Positions 34,484 through 47,204 of a DNA stretch of 64,000 nt are shown here, piece by piece. The DNA comes from Paralvinella palmiformis (Eukaryota > Annelida > Polychaeta > Terebellida > Alvinellidae): positions 1 through 64,000 of the forward strand of contig JAODUP010001073.1 of assembly GCA_025642065.1 (NCBI GenBank), read 5' to 3'. A model generated the notes under the pieces. That model made no database searches. It was given only the letters and a program-made list of their open reading frames with translations, and was not told where the DNA came from. The translations under genes and the position numbers were made by a program. The number at the start of each line of letters is the position of its first letter. Within the stretch, counting starts at the first letter, position 1.

Positions 34484-35338
34484 ATGATGAATCCTATGAA
34501 TGGTGTAAATAGCGTGAATAGCGTCGATAGCGTGAATATGATGAACGTTATAGACAAAAATGATGAGCTAGGAAAGACTTCTTCAACAATTCAGTCCATA
34601 CGAAAATATCTCAGTCGATTGAGACGGAAGTTAAAGATACGAAGTTGTACAACTAGAAATGAAAGTTTTCTTGCTGAATCAGGTAATTAATGTTTAATTA
34701 ATGATGGTGCCTATTAGTAAGAATTCCCAGTATAATTATTATTATTGTTATCAATATTGTTATTATAATTATTATTATTAGTAGTAGTAGTATTAATAGT
34801 AGCAGTAGCAGTAACAGTAGTAGTAGTAATGATAGAAGTATTGTTTTTAAATAATTAGTTGTCTACATTTGTGTATTGCTATCTTGCTTAAAATGTGACC
34901 TACATATATATTTTTTTGTTAGTTATTTTTCTTCCATTTAAGAAATCTGATATATTATTATTATTATCATTATGCTTAGAATGCATGCCACATCAACCAC
35001 AGCGTTTCGCCAATACTTACTACATGAACAAAAACACACAACCACAATCTAGAGCAGCAGATAGCTCGAGTAGAGAATGTCTTTCACCGAATATAGAACT
35101 ATACGACAATAAGAAAGAGGAATTCACTGGTATTTCCCTAGAAGCTGACATTTATGACGACAACAGCGTCATTGACAGATACGATTCTCCGATGATTTTT
35201 CAGAACAGCACGACGCGTAATGATTTAACTATAGCTATTGGTGACGTTATGACGGACGACATCAGCGCGATAATTATTGATATAGATGATGAGACACATG
35301 GCTGGATAGAACTGGAATGGACGTTTATTGGCCTCTAA
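34484..35338 (+). CDS. Two-exon orphan gene, right copy (185 aa)
   Basis: Exon 1 34484-34682, intron 34683-34979 (297 bp, TCAG|GTAATT ... GCTTAG|AA, phase 1), exon 2 34980-35338. The spliced codon becomes Glu67 and the joined frame is exactly 558 bases including stop. ATG 34484 is chosen because an in-frame stop lies at 34427-34429 with no ATG between. Residues 7-22 are a Val-Asn/Asp-Ser repeat, 39-54 a strongly basic patch (IRKYLSRLRRKLKIRS), 75-110 polar, and the last 60 acidic, ending HGWIELEWTFIGL. A poly(A) signal AATAAA lies at 35490-35495. There is no signal peptide or membrane segment in the spliced product. No family is recognised; a small regulatory or nuclear protein is one possibility. 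Confidence 0.62.
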
Positions 35339-36021
35339 AGAGATGTGCTGAGACTGATATTGTGTTATAAATGTTACTATTTAGTTGTGCTACCTGGGTT
35401 GCCATTTTAAATATTGATTTCATTCAATTTTTATGAATGAAATCTGTAAATATAAATTAAGTGTTCCGTTTTGAAGTCTTTATGTAACAAATAAATGAAT
35501 ATTGTTTACAAATGGTCGGATTATAATATTTATATAAGACGTGTGCTCGTATGTGTTTAGTTGTCAAATAATGTCTGGAGAGTAATAATATGAAAACTGA
35601 ATGTAGTATATTGATTTATTTATGCAAATTACGGTTTTTCTTTCACCAAGAAGTCACCACAATTGTTATCTATGCAGATGAACCTTACTATCATTACATT
35701 TTGTTCAAAGGAAAACCAATTTTATTTGTAATGAACTCTTGTCAAATTTCGCAAATGAAATGCTGAATGAGTCTGCCCACTATTCCGAATGCTTGCAAAA
35801 AAGTGACTGGCTCCCTCAATTTATTAAAGTTTGGTCAACCACTCCAACATAGAGGCTGTGCTGAATAAGCAACAGTCTGGGGATTCTCCCCGAAAAACGT
35901 AAACATTAATAAATAAGTGTGGAGAAGTCACATTGACCACACTTCGCCATTAACCAGTTTGGGATATTAATTAAACTATAAACAAACAACGCTTCTTCTC
36001 TGGTTTTAAGCAAAAATTAAG

Positions 36022-36330
36022 CACTTGGTGCCAAGGATCACAGGTTCGTTCGCAGCAAAGAGGTCAAAAGAGTAATTTCTCGGCTAACAATATAGTGGAT
36101 GGCTGACCACGTTAAATGGCGCTGTCCTCTTCACTGAATTATTAAAAATAAAGGTGGACGTTAAACCCCCCCCACGGAGAACACGCTACTCCCTGGAACT
36201 GACCGCCTTCAAGCTCCATCTTTCCGTACTGCTCCCCTGTGAGTAGTGGGGGAGGAGCTGGTCTCAACCACTCCAACATAAAGACTGCTGATCAAGCGAC
36301 AGTCTGTGGATTCTCCCCGAAACACAAACA
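36022..36330 (+). mobile_element. SINE2, 5' truncated
   Basis: Starts at GCACTTGGTGCC inside the tRNA-like head with a damaged box B. It keeps the body (TAATTTCTCGGC, GGTGGACGTTAAA, CTGCTCCCCTGTGAG) and the tail (GCGACAGTCTGTGGATTC, TCCCCGAAAC). Confidence 0.85.
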
Positions 36331-36344
36331 ATATTACGCCCAAT

Positions 36345-36405
36345 AATGTGGATGTCTCCCAATAGGCGATAGCCAGTGTTCTCTACCCCAAATTTCATCA
36401 AGACA
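36345..36405 (+). repeat. Variant LINE/SINE tail, third copy
   Basis: CCCAATAGGCGATAGCCAG, then TCTACCCCAAATTTC and CAAGACAAGATA; same family as at 30645 and 31085. Confidence 0.55.
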
Positions 36406-36629
36406 AGATAAGCTTATTAATTGCTGATAGACTAGTTCTACAAGAATATTATTGTGAAACATTAAGCCATTTATTACCATTATTATATGGTGAGCATCTT
36501 TATTGACCAACATTTAATTTAAATGTTGTATGGAGATTAATTTGCCTACACAAGCTCACACTATGGACAACAATAGGATATCCCCACAACTGTGAGCTTT
36601 CAACGAGATTTATGATGACGTGTTAGTCT

Positions 36630-36730
36630 GTAGATCGCATGATCGGCAAATTTTGATGATCGTTTTAATTTGGGTATTGTTTGTAATTCGCCAAATTAAA
36701 ACGATTGTCAACACGTGTCGATCTACAGTT
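36630..36730. mobile_element. MITE with CTGTAGATCG ends
   Basis: CTGTAGATCG at the left pairs with CGATCTACAG at the right, and inner TTTTAATTTGG pairs with CCAAATTAAAA, total about 100 bp. Related to the element at 10871-11040. Confidence 0.65.
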
Positions 36731-37063
36731 TTAATTAATGGCGCTTACCGTTCCGAAGCGATGACGGTATGGGGGTTAGGCGTCACTGAAGGCAGTAAAT
36801 ATAAAATAAATAGGTTATAAATTGCCGAATTGAAGAAAGATAAACAGTTAAGGGATAGCTAAATGCTGACGTGATTAGACAATCCCTACCCCGGGCTACA
36901 AATTGACCCTGTTACTCCAGGCTCTAATACTGTAAGTGGGCCGCTTTTCGGGATTTTTATTGTACAGTGACGTCGGAACTGATAAGATATTACACATGTC
37001 TTAATACGAAATACCGCTGTTCTGAATCCAGTAATACACAGATACACACATACGCACACATAT

Positions 37064-37101
<38 letters not shown>

Positions 37102-38262
37102 CAGGTATGTATCGGAGTATGTGTGTAAATCTTGTCTAATTGTTGAAGTCACATATTATTGTGGATTATTCTGGTACCATTGAAAGGGTATTATTGAATT
37201 TTGTGTAATCTTTTATATGAAAGGTGATATTTGTATCACAATGCGAATTTTTGGCATACTCTTTGTGTCTTCACCCAAACATATAACTATGGTAACCACC
37301 TGATTGTTTAATCTAAGTACTCATGGCTAACTCTCAGCTAGACTCCACGTATTCAATCAGTGCTTACAGTGGAACTGAGCAGATGTCAATTGTACACATA
37401 GCATTATGACCCCTACAGACTCAAAGGCTGGCAATATAGTGATGCTGTGGCTAATGGACGTATATCTGGAATATACACAACGTGGAATCAAATTTAAAAA
37501 AAAACCCGGACCAATTAATATTAAGGATCATGCCATGGGGGTTTCCATACATTGAAGGAAAGTATCACATTTATGTCTACCAATGGTGTCAGTGAAGATG
37601 AGGTTAGAATATTTGGATCTGGTGGTAACAGATATACCTTGGAGGAAAGATCCGGAACTGTGCAGATTTGGATGAAGAGTCTGAGCTACAGGTAAAAAGC
37701 ACGCAGATAGAGAGAATAACATCAGTACTAAATGGTAACCATGAGCAACAGGTCAAATGCCACCCCCCTGCTGTCTTTATTACATTATTGGTTGGCAGCA
37801 ACGACGAGGCTTGATAAGGCCGTCCATACTCCGTTATATGCAGTGTATATCTTACCAAATATATACCATTCCAAAATCTCACCTTGAGGAACTAAACTCA
37901 ATATCAGAAATACCTTAAAAGGCCATCGACGGCAAATATATACAATGACAACAGTCTGTCGAACGATTACTCTCTGGAAACTATGTATTGAAAGAATGAA
38001 TAGTGAAAGTGGAACAGGAGAATCGACCATAATATGCGTCAGCTATACCTGATCCAACTGTGCGTGCACAACAGCGAACACGGTTACAACACAGACAACT
38101 AAATCATATCTTAAAATGGGACCCACATAATCCTTAATTCTTGGTTATATCAATAGGGACAGAGCTGCAGGAACTGTGCCGAAAATAGCAGTTAATCTGT
38201 TATCTTTACATTTTATAGAACGCAACACAAATAATACACGGCATTACCGACAATCTCGGTAT
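36731..38262. other. Intergenic, nothing firm
   Basis: (CA)n at 37068-37100. Open frames on the minus strand between 37528 and 38030 lack recognisable motifs. Confidence 0.4.
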
Positions 38263-38428
38263 TATCAGTGTCATCATTGAGAACTCCCAGATGTACAGCT
38301 ATCAATATATGCATGCTCTCTTGGGAGTTGAGATGTGTGCTGGGTGGAAACAGGTCTGAGTCAGGGATAATAATACTGTACAGCGTCTCAGAACAGGGTT
38401 ACCTGGTTCTGGCGCTATATAAATATGC

Positions 38429-38430
<2 letters not shown>
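38263..38430 (+). mobile_element. SINE4, 3' half
   Basis: GGGAGTTGAGATGTGTGCTG then TGGAAACAGGTCTGA matches the body at 12600-12660 (minus). It ends ACTGTACAGCGTCTCAGAAC ... CTGGCGCTATATAAATATG, followed by (TA)n at 38432-38464. Confidence 0.8.
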
Positions 38431-38469
<39 letters not shown>

Positions 38470-38829
38470 ATTATATTATAAAAATTTAAACCTTTTCCAT
38501 CTAATAAAAACATAAGGACAAACAACAACATCGACTTCCCAAGAAAATAGTCCAAAATGTGTCACCGTCTAAGTTCCGCGGCTCATCTGAACCCTAGGCA
38601 TCTGTTCCTATAAAGGGTTGTGAAGCGATACAGATGCCTTTTATGGTACTCAATATCTGGATGTTGAGAACATTCCATATAAATCGGTGAATCTCTGTCC
38701 AATTTAATTGCTAAATTCAAATCGTTAAAACTGACTGTAGGTGTAAGTTCCAGCAATTATTTAATGATCATATATGGCCTCGAGGTGTCATTAAGGGCCG
38801 TCATAAATGTTGATGCCAAAATTCCAGAT

Positions 38830-41000
38830 GGATGATATTTGTACTCTCGTCATGGCCTTGTCGCTATGCATTTGGACATATAATGTCCATGGTTTTAGTA
38901 AATAGTCAGGGTTTGCTAGCTAAACATGATATTCTCATGCTTCAGGAGCATTGGTTGTATGATAGTCAGACGCATGCTTATTCAAAATAAGTTTCCCGAT
39001 ATATCGTTACATTTCGTATCTGAGATGAACGATAATTGTCTTCCAGCTGCTGGTCGAGGTTATGGTGGCTGCGCTATAATATGGAAATAGCCATTATCGT
39101 GTACTGTTGAGCCAGTTGTTGTTGCCAATAACATAGTATCTATTAAATAAATTAATCTACATGGCACTAGATTATTGTCGTGTTGTCTGTACATGTCCTG
39201 TGATACCAGTTATGAACGTGATAATATTGACATATATAACTCCGTATTCAATGCCAGCACATGCCATGAGCCTTAACCAGGTGTGAATTCGTGAATTCGT
39301 GAAATGTGCACAAAACATTTCCAGATTTTCTATTAATTATAAATATGAGAATAAGTCAATTTATTTGCCGATCTTGTACTGACTATTTTGTTATATAACA
39401 AGGTTTATGTAACAGTGTTGAATCGTATTCCGTATTACACGACGGTGATAATTTATCGGACCATGATGTTGTTTCAATCAAATTGACCATCTCAGTCAAA
39501 CATAATACTTTTGATGTAGGTATGATTGACAAATTACTATGGCACAAAGCAACAATTTCCCAGTTAATAAATATCACGTGACGATTATTGATTGATGGAT
39601 AGGAAAATATTGCTGACAACATAAACCAAACTAATTTAAAGGGAATAATCGGGACTGATCAAAACATTGATTTTTTTTTAAATTGATAGGAATGAGGATG
39701 CGAAAGGTTTTTGATTACTTTATGTTCATTAGGTATGCTGCCTGCAATCAATAAACCGATCAGAATCAGGCAGATTAGTACCACTATAATTGATAACATA
39801 TATATTAATTGCATTAATTATATTGAACGTACATCAGGAATAATACTATGGGATATTTCCGATCATCTGCCTATATTCACCTTTTTTTGGAATGCAGATG
39901 ACTTCTCCCAAAACGCCTCTTACCTTAATTTGTAGACGACTTCATAATGAAATTAATTTTTACTACATTCTATGCATATTGCATGAAAATGACTGTTGGT
40001 CGTCCTTAGAAACTTTACCCATAAATGATGAGTTTGAATTATTTAATGAGACCCCTTTGATGGTCCTCGATAATTTTGCATCTGAGAAACACTTAACAAT
40101 TCCTTATAAAAACATTATAAGGGATCATTTAATAACCTCAGCATTGCTCTTTTCGTAAAATAAACTTCACCGGCTTTCCCAGAAATACATAAATAAAGAT
40201 AAATCTGATGAAGCATATGACAAGTATGTTAAATCTATACTATAAACTGTAAAGACAGTGTATATTTCAATATTATCGTGATTTGCTTAAGAAATATAAA
40301 GTTGATATTTGCAAAACATGGAAAATAATCAAATTTATTAATGGAAATAAAAATGTTAAATCAAGTATATCAGATATTTTTATTGAAGATGGAATTTCCG
40401 AAATAAACAGTCAAAATTGCCAAGGTATATTGTAAATATTTAACTGAAGTACAGAAAACACTCGCTAATAATATAACCCCCCCCCCATAACACTACTTGC
40501 CGGATAGTAACCTAAATTCTATTTATATTAATCGGACAGTTTTGTTCGTGATAAACTAAATATACATTTTCTGAAGTAAACAAAATTTCAGATAAATTCT
40601 CCACTATCGATTCTGATGTATCAGTTAATGAATGAAAGAATTATTTCAGAACATAAATACATTTAATTTGATCATATTCTCTTAAAATGACTTGCCGAGC
40701 TATGATAAATATTCTATCATTGTTGATGATGCATTGAAACCGGTCGAATCAGTACGATTTCGTGGCCTAAAGTTAGATAATAATCTAGACTGGCATGCGC
40801 ATATTATATTTGTAATAAACAAGTTATGAAGTGAAATACATATGCGTAACTCTGCCAAATATCTCTTACTTGTTCAACACCTAAATATGTTGTATTATAC
40901 ACTACTACATCCATACGTAACTTTTAAAGCATATTTCAATCAAACAAAATAAAACAATACGGTGTTTCAGTAAAACTAAATATAATACAATTGCATTACT
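38830..41000 (+). pseudogene. Mosaic of decayed non-LTR retrotransposons
   Basis: 38865-38990 reads TYNVHGFSK, KHDILMLQEHWLYDSQ, the start of an apurinic endonuclease domain; GYGGCAIIWK and a D-rich SDHDVV block (39440-39480) follow. From 39690 a different endonuclease end appears (TTIIDNIYINC ... DISDHLPIF). It is followed by a linker and pre-RT region (INKDKSDEAYDKYVKS, TEVQKTLANNI) to about 40560. 40680-40900 returns to an RT thumb (SVRFRGLKLDNNLDWHAHI). Stops are frequent. At least two elements of Jockey/CR1-like type are joined. Confidence 0.7.
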
Positions 41001-41224
41001 ACTATAAGTGAATCTAAAAATACCAATTTTGAAGGACATATATAACACTGACCTGGGCAAATTCATGTATCTTCATAGTACAATACTGACCTGGGCAAAT
41101 GTCTTCAAAGTAATAAACAACTTCCCCCATCTCTGATGCGGTGCTTTACACTAGATACATCTGTACATACCAACAACACACGACACATACATGATCCTCA
41201 CAAGCAAACTAGAAAGTTGAGCAG

Positions 41225-41330
41225 TGATAGCGCAGTTAGTTAGTGCAATATGTGGTGACCCATTCTCTGCCCCCGTTGGCCACATTTCTATGCCTATCGT
41301 TTGGCTAATATCACGTAGGACATGCCACCA
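41225..41330 (+). mobile_element. SINE4 head fragment
   Basis: GATAGCGCAGTTAGTTAGTGC is the SINE4 box A. Box B is not preserved and the rest diverges (CCGTTGGCCACATTTCTATG). Confidence 0.5.
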
Positions 41331-41400
41331 CGAGTAGTATGAGCACGGATTGACAAATATCGGTCCAAACACATGGAACATTAATGATACGATCGATTCC

Positions 41401-41670
41401 TCATAAATAGGCTGTTTTCTCTCGGTTTCCATATCGTCGCAATGTATCAGGTTTTGATTTTTTGAATTCGATACAAAATACCCCAGAAAACATCGGCGCG
41501 TCATCTATAGAATTACATTGTTTAACTGGCGCTTCATATGTCATACCTTTCAATATGTCCAATGCTTCCAGATTTGATGTTCTATTTACAGCATGAGTAA
41601 TCCGCCTTATGTTTAGAGGGATTCTTCTGTCCACACGAATAACAATCTTTATAACTTGAGGCGCGGACAT
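41401..41670 (-). CDS. Unrecognised 89-residue open frame
   Basis: A true ATG start (MSAPQVIKIVIRVDRR...) and non-repetitive composition, ending in TGA. A possible donor (GAAAG|GTATGA) near 41568 means it could be a first exon. No family recognised and no downstream exon found. Confidence 0.22.
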   Translation of the reverse strand: MSAPQVIKIVIRVDRRIPLNIRRITHAVNRTSNLEALDILKGMTYEAPVKQCNSIDDAPMFSGVFCIEFKKSKPDTLRRYGNREKTAYL

Positions 41671-41679
41671 TATCCTTCA

Positions 41680-43059
41680 ACCAATATGGTCGTGAAACAT
41701 ATCAGAATTATCAGCGTTACTTTCCTATTCCTTTGCCACACGTTGTGTCATATCAATTAGAAATATGCATTGAAGTTGTTTGTAATGGGTGTATTTAACA
41801 CCAGGAGTCTTATTAACACACGTTATTACTTCTGGAGTATAGCTACCATAGTCACAACGTGGCATTGCAATATCCTGTCTATGTTAAAGCACTCCACTGT
41901 CCGAGGATAATCTAGGTTTACTTTAGCTGAGAACCACATCACTATCAATTTAGTTGTTATTGTCTTTACCCAAATTATTAAGTCACTGATTGATTTGTTG
42001 ATAACGCCCATGTGATCCACCGCTGGCCAAAATGGAATTCATCAGGTGACTTCCGGTCAAGTTATAAAGAAGAATAAACGACCTATAGTGTAAAGGAAGA
42101 TTGGCTGTCGAATGGTTGAGAACGGATTCTACCGTTTTGCAGAGTACAGAATGTGCATTACGGTTCATATCAGAAATAGCAGATCACTTCATACCAGACA
42201 GAAAGGACACAAGTGTTGAGATTCTTTCATTCAAGCATAATCCAATGCTATTTAATATTAAAAAAACATATTGCAACGAGACAAATAAAAACACTTAGAT
42301 CTTAAGTTTTTTGAAAGTAGCTTTCACAAATGAAATTAAACTGTTTCTAGGTGTTCCTGGTGTAATGGCTCAACGTCCAGAAATCATCCAGTTCAATTAT
42401 CACAGCAGATGTCTGCATATATTTATCACATGTGCAATGACTTATTTGTGTTCCAACATTAAATGCAGAGTGTGCACGCTTATTGGTAGGTTTTGTTTTG
42501 AATAAATTTGGATACAGATCAGTTACGTTTGTAATACACTGTTTACAGAAAGATCGGTTATCCTTGGTACAATTGCATCGGAGAGTTGTATTGCACAATT
42601 GTGGAACTTTGTTGCGTGATTGTATTTGTATTTATCGGAACTTTTGTTAGTGTATACCTAGCAGGTATATTCCATTCCTGGTGAGGTAACACTGAAGCAC
42701 CCTATGATTCGAATGCCACACGACACCTCCCATATCAATTAATCGCAGTTAAATTGTTTGGTCGCCCGCAGCTGCAAATGTATCCATCAGTTATCAACCA
42801 TAGCAGTGATCTCCCGCTTGTAATCACCCTCTTGAGGGGAGACTTACCAGCTTCAGAAGCGAAGTCAAAATCACCGAGCTTACCTGTACTGAGCCATATA
42901 ATTGTAAGGTGTAAATCCACCTGTATGTGTGTGCGAGCACGCATCATGCATGTGTATGTACGTCAAAATACTTAACAACTGAGAGGAAGGAGGTTAAGCT
43001 TGATAACACACATTAAATGCTGATAAAGTTATTCTTGTACACCAAAAACATAGTACATT
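41680..43059. other. Intergenic, nothing firm
   Basis: Short frames only. A stretch near 42870 (CTTCAGAAGCGAAGTCAAAA) recalls part of SINE1 but is not convincing. Confidence 0.4.
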
Positions 43060-43720
43060 TCACTCTTATGTAGCATCGTCAGTGAAGAACTTAAGAGTAT
43101 AGTTTGATATATCCCTGACCATGGAGAGGCAAGTAAATGCAATATCCAAAGCCTGTTATTACCAAATTCGTAATATTGGTCATATCCGGCGGTACATCAC
43201 ATTGGATGCTTGCAAAACACTGGCACACGCCCTGATAACATCTCGGCTAGATCACGGCAACGCTCTCCTGTATGGTCTTCCAAGTACACTGATGACACGG
43301 CTACAGAAAGTACAGAATTTTTTTGCCAGATTAGTCACTTGCACTCATGAAAGAGTACATATAAAACCAGTCTGGAACTCCCTCCCTGTATTGGCTTCCG
43401 GTTATATACAGGTAGCAGTACAATATTTCGGTGTACACTTTTAAGGCACTACAAGGGACTGCCTGCCCCTCAGTATTTAGAGGAACTTGTCGTTCCGTTT
43501 CATTAGACAATGTCTCCACGGTCTGAGTCTGGAGCATTCTTAGCCGTATCACGTGGAGTGACATACGGTAATAGATGTTTCAGAAAGGCTGCTGCAACCG
43601 TATGAATAACTACTCTTGTGTATGAACAATTGTTTAAGTGGAATGGGCCATTTGAAGCACTGGTATTTATCGCCTTTGTTAACTTGGACACTATGCTGAT
43701 GGCGAAGTACATGACTGCAT
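43060..43720 (+). pseudogene. L2/CR1-like LINE, RT C-terminal region
   Basis: Frame from 43121: MERQVNAISKACYYQIRNIG, HIRRYITLDACKTL, ALITSRLDHGNALLYGLPST, LQKVQNFFARLV. This is the typical thumb/connector of L2/CR1 reverse transcriptases (SRLDYGNALLYGLP...LQRVQNxAARL). Frameshifted remnants (KALQGT, GVTYGNR) extend to about 43720. Confidence 0.85.
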
Positions 43721-44660
43721 TCAAGGCTTCTTATCTCAAATATCAACCAAAGCGTATGACGAGGCTACGATGATACTCATATATAGGTACTTGTTTATCA
43801 GCAACGGAGAGTGTCAGTTTTCTTCGTGTCCTGGATGATGCCGATGAAAATATTAGCTAAACTCTCAACACATCTCCTGGACAAGTGGAGTCGAATAGCT
43901 ATATGATAATGATGAGCACTTGTCATGCTGCCCAACGTTCATGACATTCTGTCACTTCCTAAATAAACAATCTAGAATTGCACACGTGTGCTCCCAGTCA
44001 AACTCCATGCCATCAGAGAGGACGAGTCTTCAAGCAGGGAGAAGGAGCCAAAACGTAGCATCGTTGTCTGTACCTTCACCTCTGGTGTTAGTGAGGCGAA
44101 GGTTGCCGGCAGCTGTACGCAATCTACGGGATACAGATCTCCAACCGCACAAACTAGAGTAGTGTTTTGCATTCGTGAAATTAACATTTCCATAAAACAC
44201 GGCATTAATAAAATATATTGGCCTGTGCTTTCGCTGTCTGGGTTATGGACACAGAAAATTAAATTGTAAGAATCATACATGCGACATGTGTGGGTTGCGA
44301 CACCTTACACCAATTTCGTGATGATAATGATCAGCTACGACAGAATAATACTAGTAACGTTATTCCACCAAAGTCTGTTAGTAAGGCAGCCAATGATAAT
44401 GCACGTGTATTTTCTAGTAATGTACATGTCACTTCACACTGTCTGTACTCTGATGATCATGTTGATGACGACTATTTCCACTCGATAATTGGTCCTGTGG
44501 AGATTTACCATGATAGTGATCCACATGTCAAAATATGTGTATATGCCTTAATTGGTGAGCAATCTGATGCACGTTTTGTAACTAATCAAACTTTCAACAG
44601 GACCAAGACAGCTGGAACACCGGTAGAGTTGCGTCTTGGGGAGGATAGCATTGCCTGCAA

Positions 44661-44922
44661 GATAACCAATTGCCCAGCTGTTCGATGTCTCCGTGAACCA
44701 AGTGTCATTCACCTCTACCGGCCTGCTACTCTATAGAAACCATACCAGCCCAAACTACACAGATTCCGAGGCTGGAGACAGTGCGAAAATGGATAACCAA
44801 TTGCCCAGCTGTTCGAGGTCTCCATGAACCAAGTGTCATTCACCTCTACCGGCCTGCTACTCTATAGAAACCATACCAGCCCAAACTACACAGATTCCGA
44901 AGCTGGAGACAGCGCGAAAATG
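44661..44922 (+). repeat. 131 bp tandem duplication inside the BEL/Pao element
   Basis: The segment starting GATAACCAATTGCCCAGCTG occurs at 44661 and 44792 with only a few differences, two head-to-tail copies. It duplicates part of the protease-like region and adds a stop. Confidence 0.93.
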
Positions 44923-46724
44923 GCCTCACTTACAGCGTGTAGCTGATCAATTGATGGAATATGATATCATTCAGATATATCTACTTATAGGCATCAGCTG
45001 TGTCAGAGCAATAAAGCCTCGGACTGTTGTAAGCGGTAAGGATGATGAGCCATATGCCATCAAGACAGCATTGGGAACGGGTGCTATTGGTGCCATTTGC
45101 AAACACGATGATAATAGGTTTAAGATCACACTTTTCATATAAAACTCTAGTCAAGGGAATCAGCTATACGATGATGAGCAATATGATTTATTCCAGTTTC
45201 GACTTCAATGATACTTGTGAGAAGACGTCTATTCAAGATAGAAAGTAGAGATTCACCACTTTCCCGATGCGGATTCGGACATTATAGCTATCCTGTATTA
45301 AGGAATGACAGTGGAAGAATCTGCACATCATTGATCATGAGTAAGACAAGAGTAGCTCCCTCTAAAGCAGTCACAGTTCCACGACCTTAGCTACCAGCTG
45401 CGGTAATGTCAGTGAGGGAAAGTTGCTTTATTGCCAAAGAACTCAGTTTCAAGGATGTTGTTCCACTTTTCTGGACGGACAGCAATATAGTTCTTGGCTA
45501 TATCAACAACGAGAAACGGAGATCTCATATCTTTGTTGGAAATTGTGTGCAAGAAATTCATGAAAAGTCAGCTCCTTCAGACTGGAATCATGTTCGAACG
45601 AAGAACAACCCAGCTGATTTTGCCTCACGTGGCCTTCGTGTTTACGAGCTTATTGAGAATGAGATGCTGTTGAATGGACCAGAATTCCTGGTTGCAGATG
45701 CACCACTTCCTTCTGAATTTAACCAAGGACAACTTGACCCAAATGACACAGAACTTCGAAAAGGAATAACTACTGTATTAGCTACACAGATCGAAACATT
45801 CTTAGCACCGATGGATAAACTACAAAGACTAGAAATCTTTTCTAGCTGGAATGCCGCGATACGTGCATGGCGTTATGCGTTAAGATAAAGAATATCGTCT
45901 TACAAAGAATTGATAATCAGGACCATGTCTATGGCCTAGTGGATACAACAGAAATTGAGACAACTAAGAAAGTAATTCTCAGACCACTACAGGCACAAGC
46001 ATTCCCTACTTATGTAAAGGTATTGCAGAAATTTGCCAACGCAAGTCGCACAGATCGAGCCACGGCGAGACATCGTAATAATGTCTTGAGGAAGGGGAGT
46101 AACCTATATCGTCTCGAAAATGGACTTGTATAAGTTGGGGGGCTTATAAGAAGAGCAAATCTACCTAACCATATCACACATCCAATGATCTTTCCCAGAC
46201 AGCACCAGTCAGGGCGTGGCATTACATTGAATGCCATTATAGCAAGTACCTAAAGGATAGTTGCAGGAGGTGCAGCAGTGACGTCATATGTGTGGAATTA
46301 TGTCAAGTGTCGTAGGTTACGACGTACGCCTGAATGTCAGAGAATGGCAGTCCTGTCTGAAGATAAATTGGATGATGCGCCACCATTTACCTACAGTGCT
46401 GTGGACTTCCTTGGTCCATTTGTGATCAAAGAAGGCGGCAAGGAGCTTAAACGTTATGGTTCCCTATTCAACTGCCTGTCTTCAAGGGCAATACCTATTG
46501 AGGCAGCCTCATCAATGTCAACAGACCCCTTCCTGGACACTTACATGAGGTTTGTATGCCGCAGAGGGCCAGTTCGCCTACTCAGGTTGGACCGTGGAAG
46601 CAACTTTCTTGGCGCCAAGGGGGAACAAGCTGCTGCTTTAGTGAATATAGATTACGATAAGGTCAGACGTAAAACTCAGGTCATCCAGTCAGATACTATT
46701 GCAGCTGGTAGTGTCTCGGCTCAG

Positions 46725-47015
46725 GTCATATGGTGATTGTGCGTTTAGTGTTGCAGCCCCCAATTTGTGGAATAAGTTGCCGGCAAATATTAGAAATACG
46801 TTGTCTCTTGAATTTTTTTAATCTGTTCTAAAAACACACCTATTTAAGGTCGCTTTCACTGATACATAATTATTATCTTTTAAATCATTACAGGGTTTTT
46901 ACAGACATTATTTGGGGTATTATTATATTACATATTATTTGTACAGCGCCTTTGAATGGCTCCTGCTAGTAATGGCGCTTTATTAAATATACATTATTAT
47001 TATTATTATTATTAG
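46725..47015 (+). mobile_element. L2-like LINE 3' end nested in BEL integrase
   Basis: GDCAFSVAAPNLWNKLPANI and LKTHLFKVAFT are the last ORF2 residues. The 3' UTR ends TGTACAGCGCCTTTGAATGG ... GGCGCTTTATTAAATATAC and (ATT)n. Integrase sequence resumes right after (RRELLKDKC). Confidence 0.85.
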
Positions 47016-47204
47016 ACGAGAACTACTAAAGGACAAATGCCACTGGATCAACTTCAAGATGAATGTGCCTCATACGTCACACATGAGTGGCGTTTGAGAG
47101 CGGATGATCTGACGCGCAAGAAATGCTTTATCAGTATTCTTACAGAATCGTGGTGATTGCCTGGATGTTAAGACCCTCATAACTGAAGCTGAGGCAATAG
47201 AAGC

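Larger units (their letters stand above)
34105..36021 (+). repeat. Right arm of the large inverted duplication
   Basis: Inverse match of 23237-25150 (see that entry). The outer edge at 36021 coincides with the truncated start of a SINE2 (36022-36330), suggesting the duplication breakpoint or a later insertion lies there. Confidence 0.93.

Noticed and set aside
44279..44488. Frames overlapping the BEL/Pao element in other registers, and on the opposite strand at 43972-44280
   Set aside because: Shadows of the element's own Gag/protease frame, which is the one with recognisable motifs.
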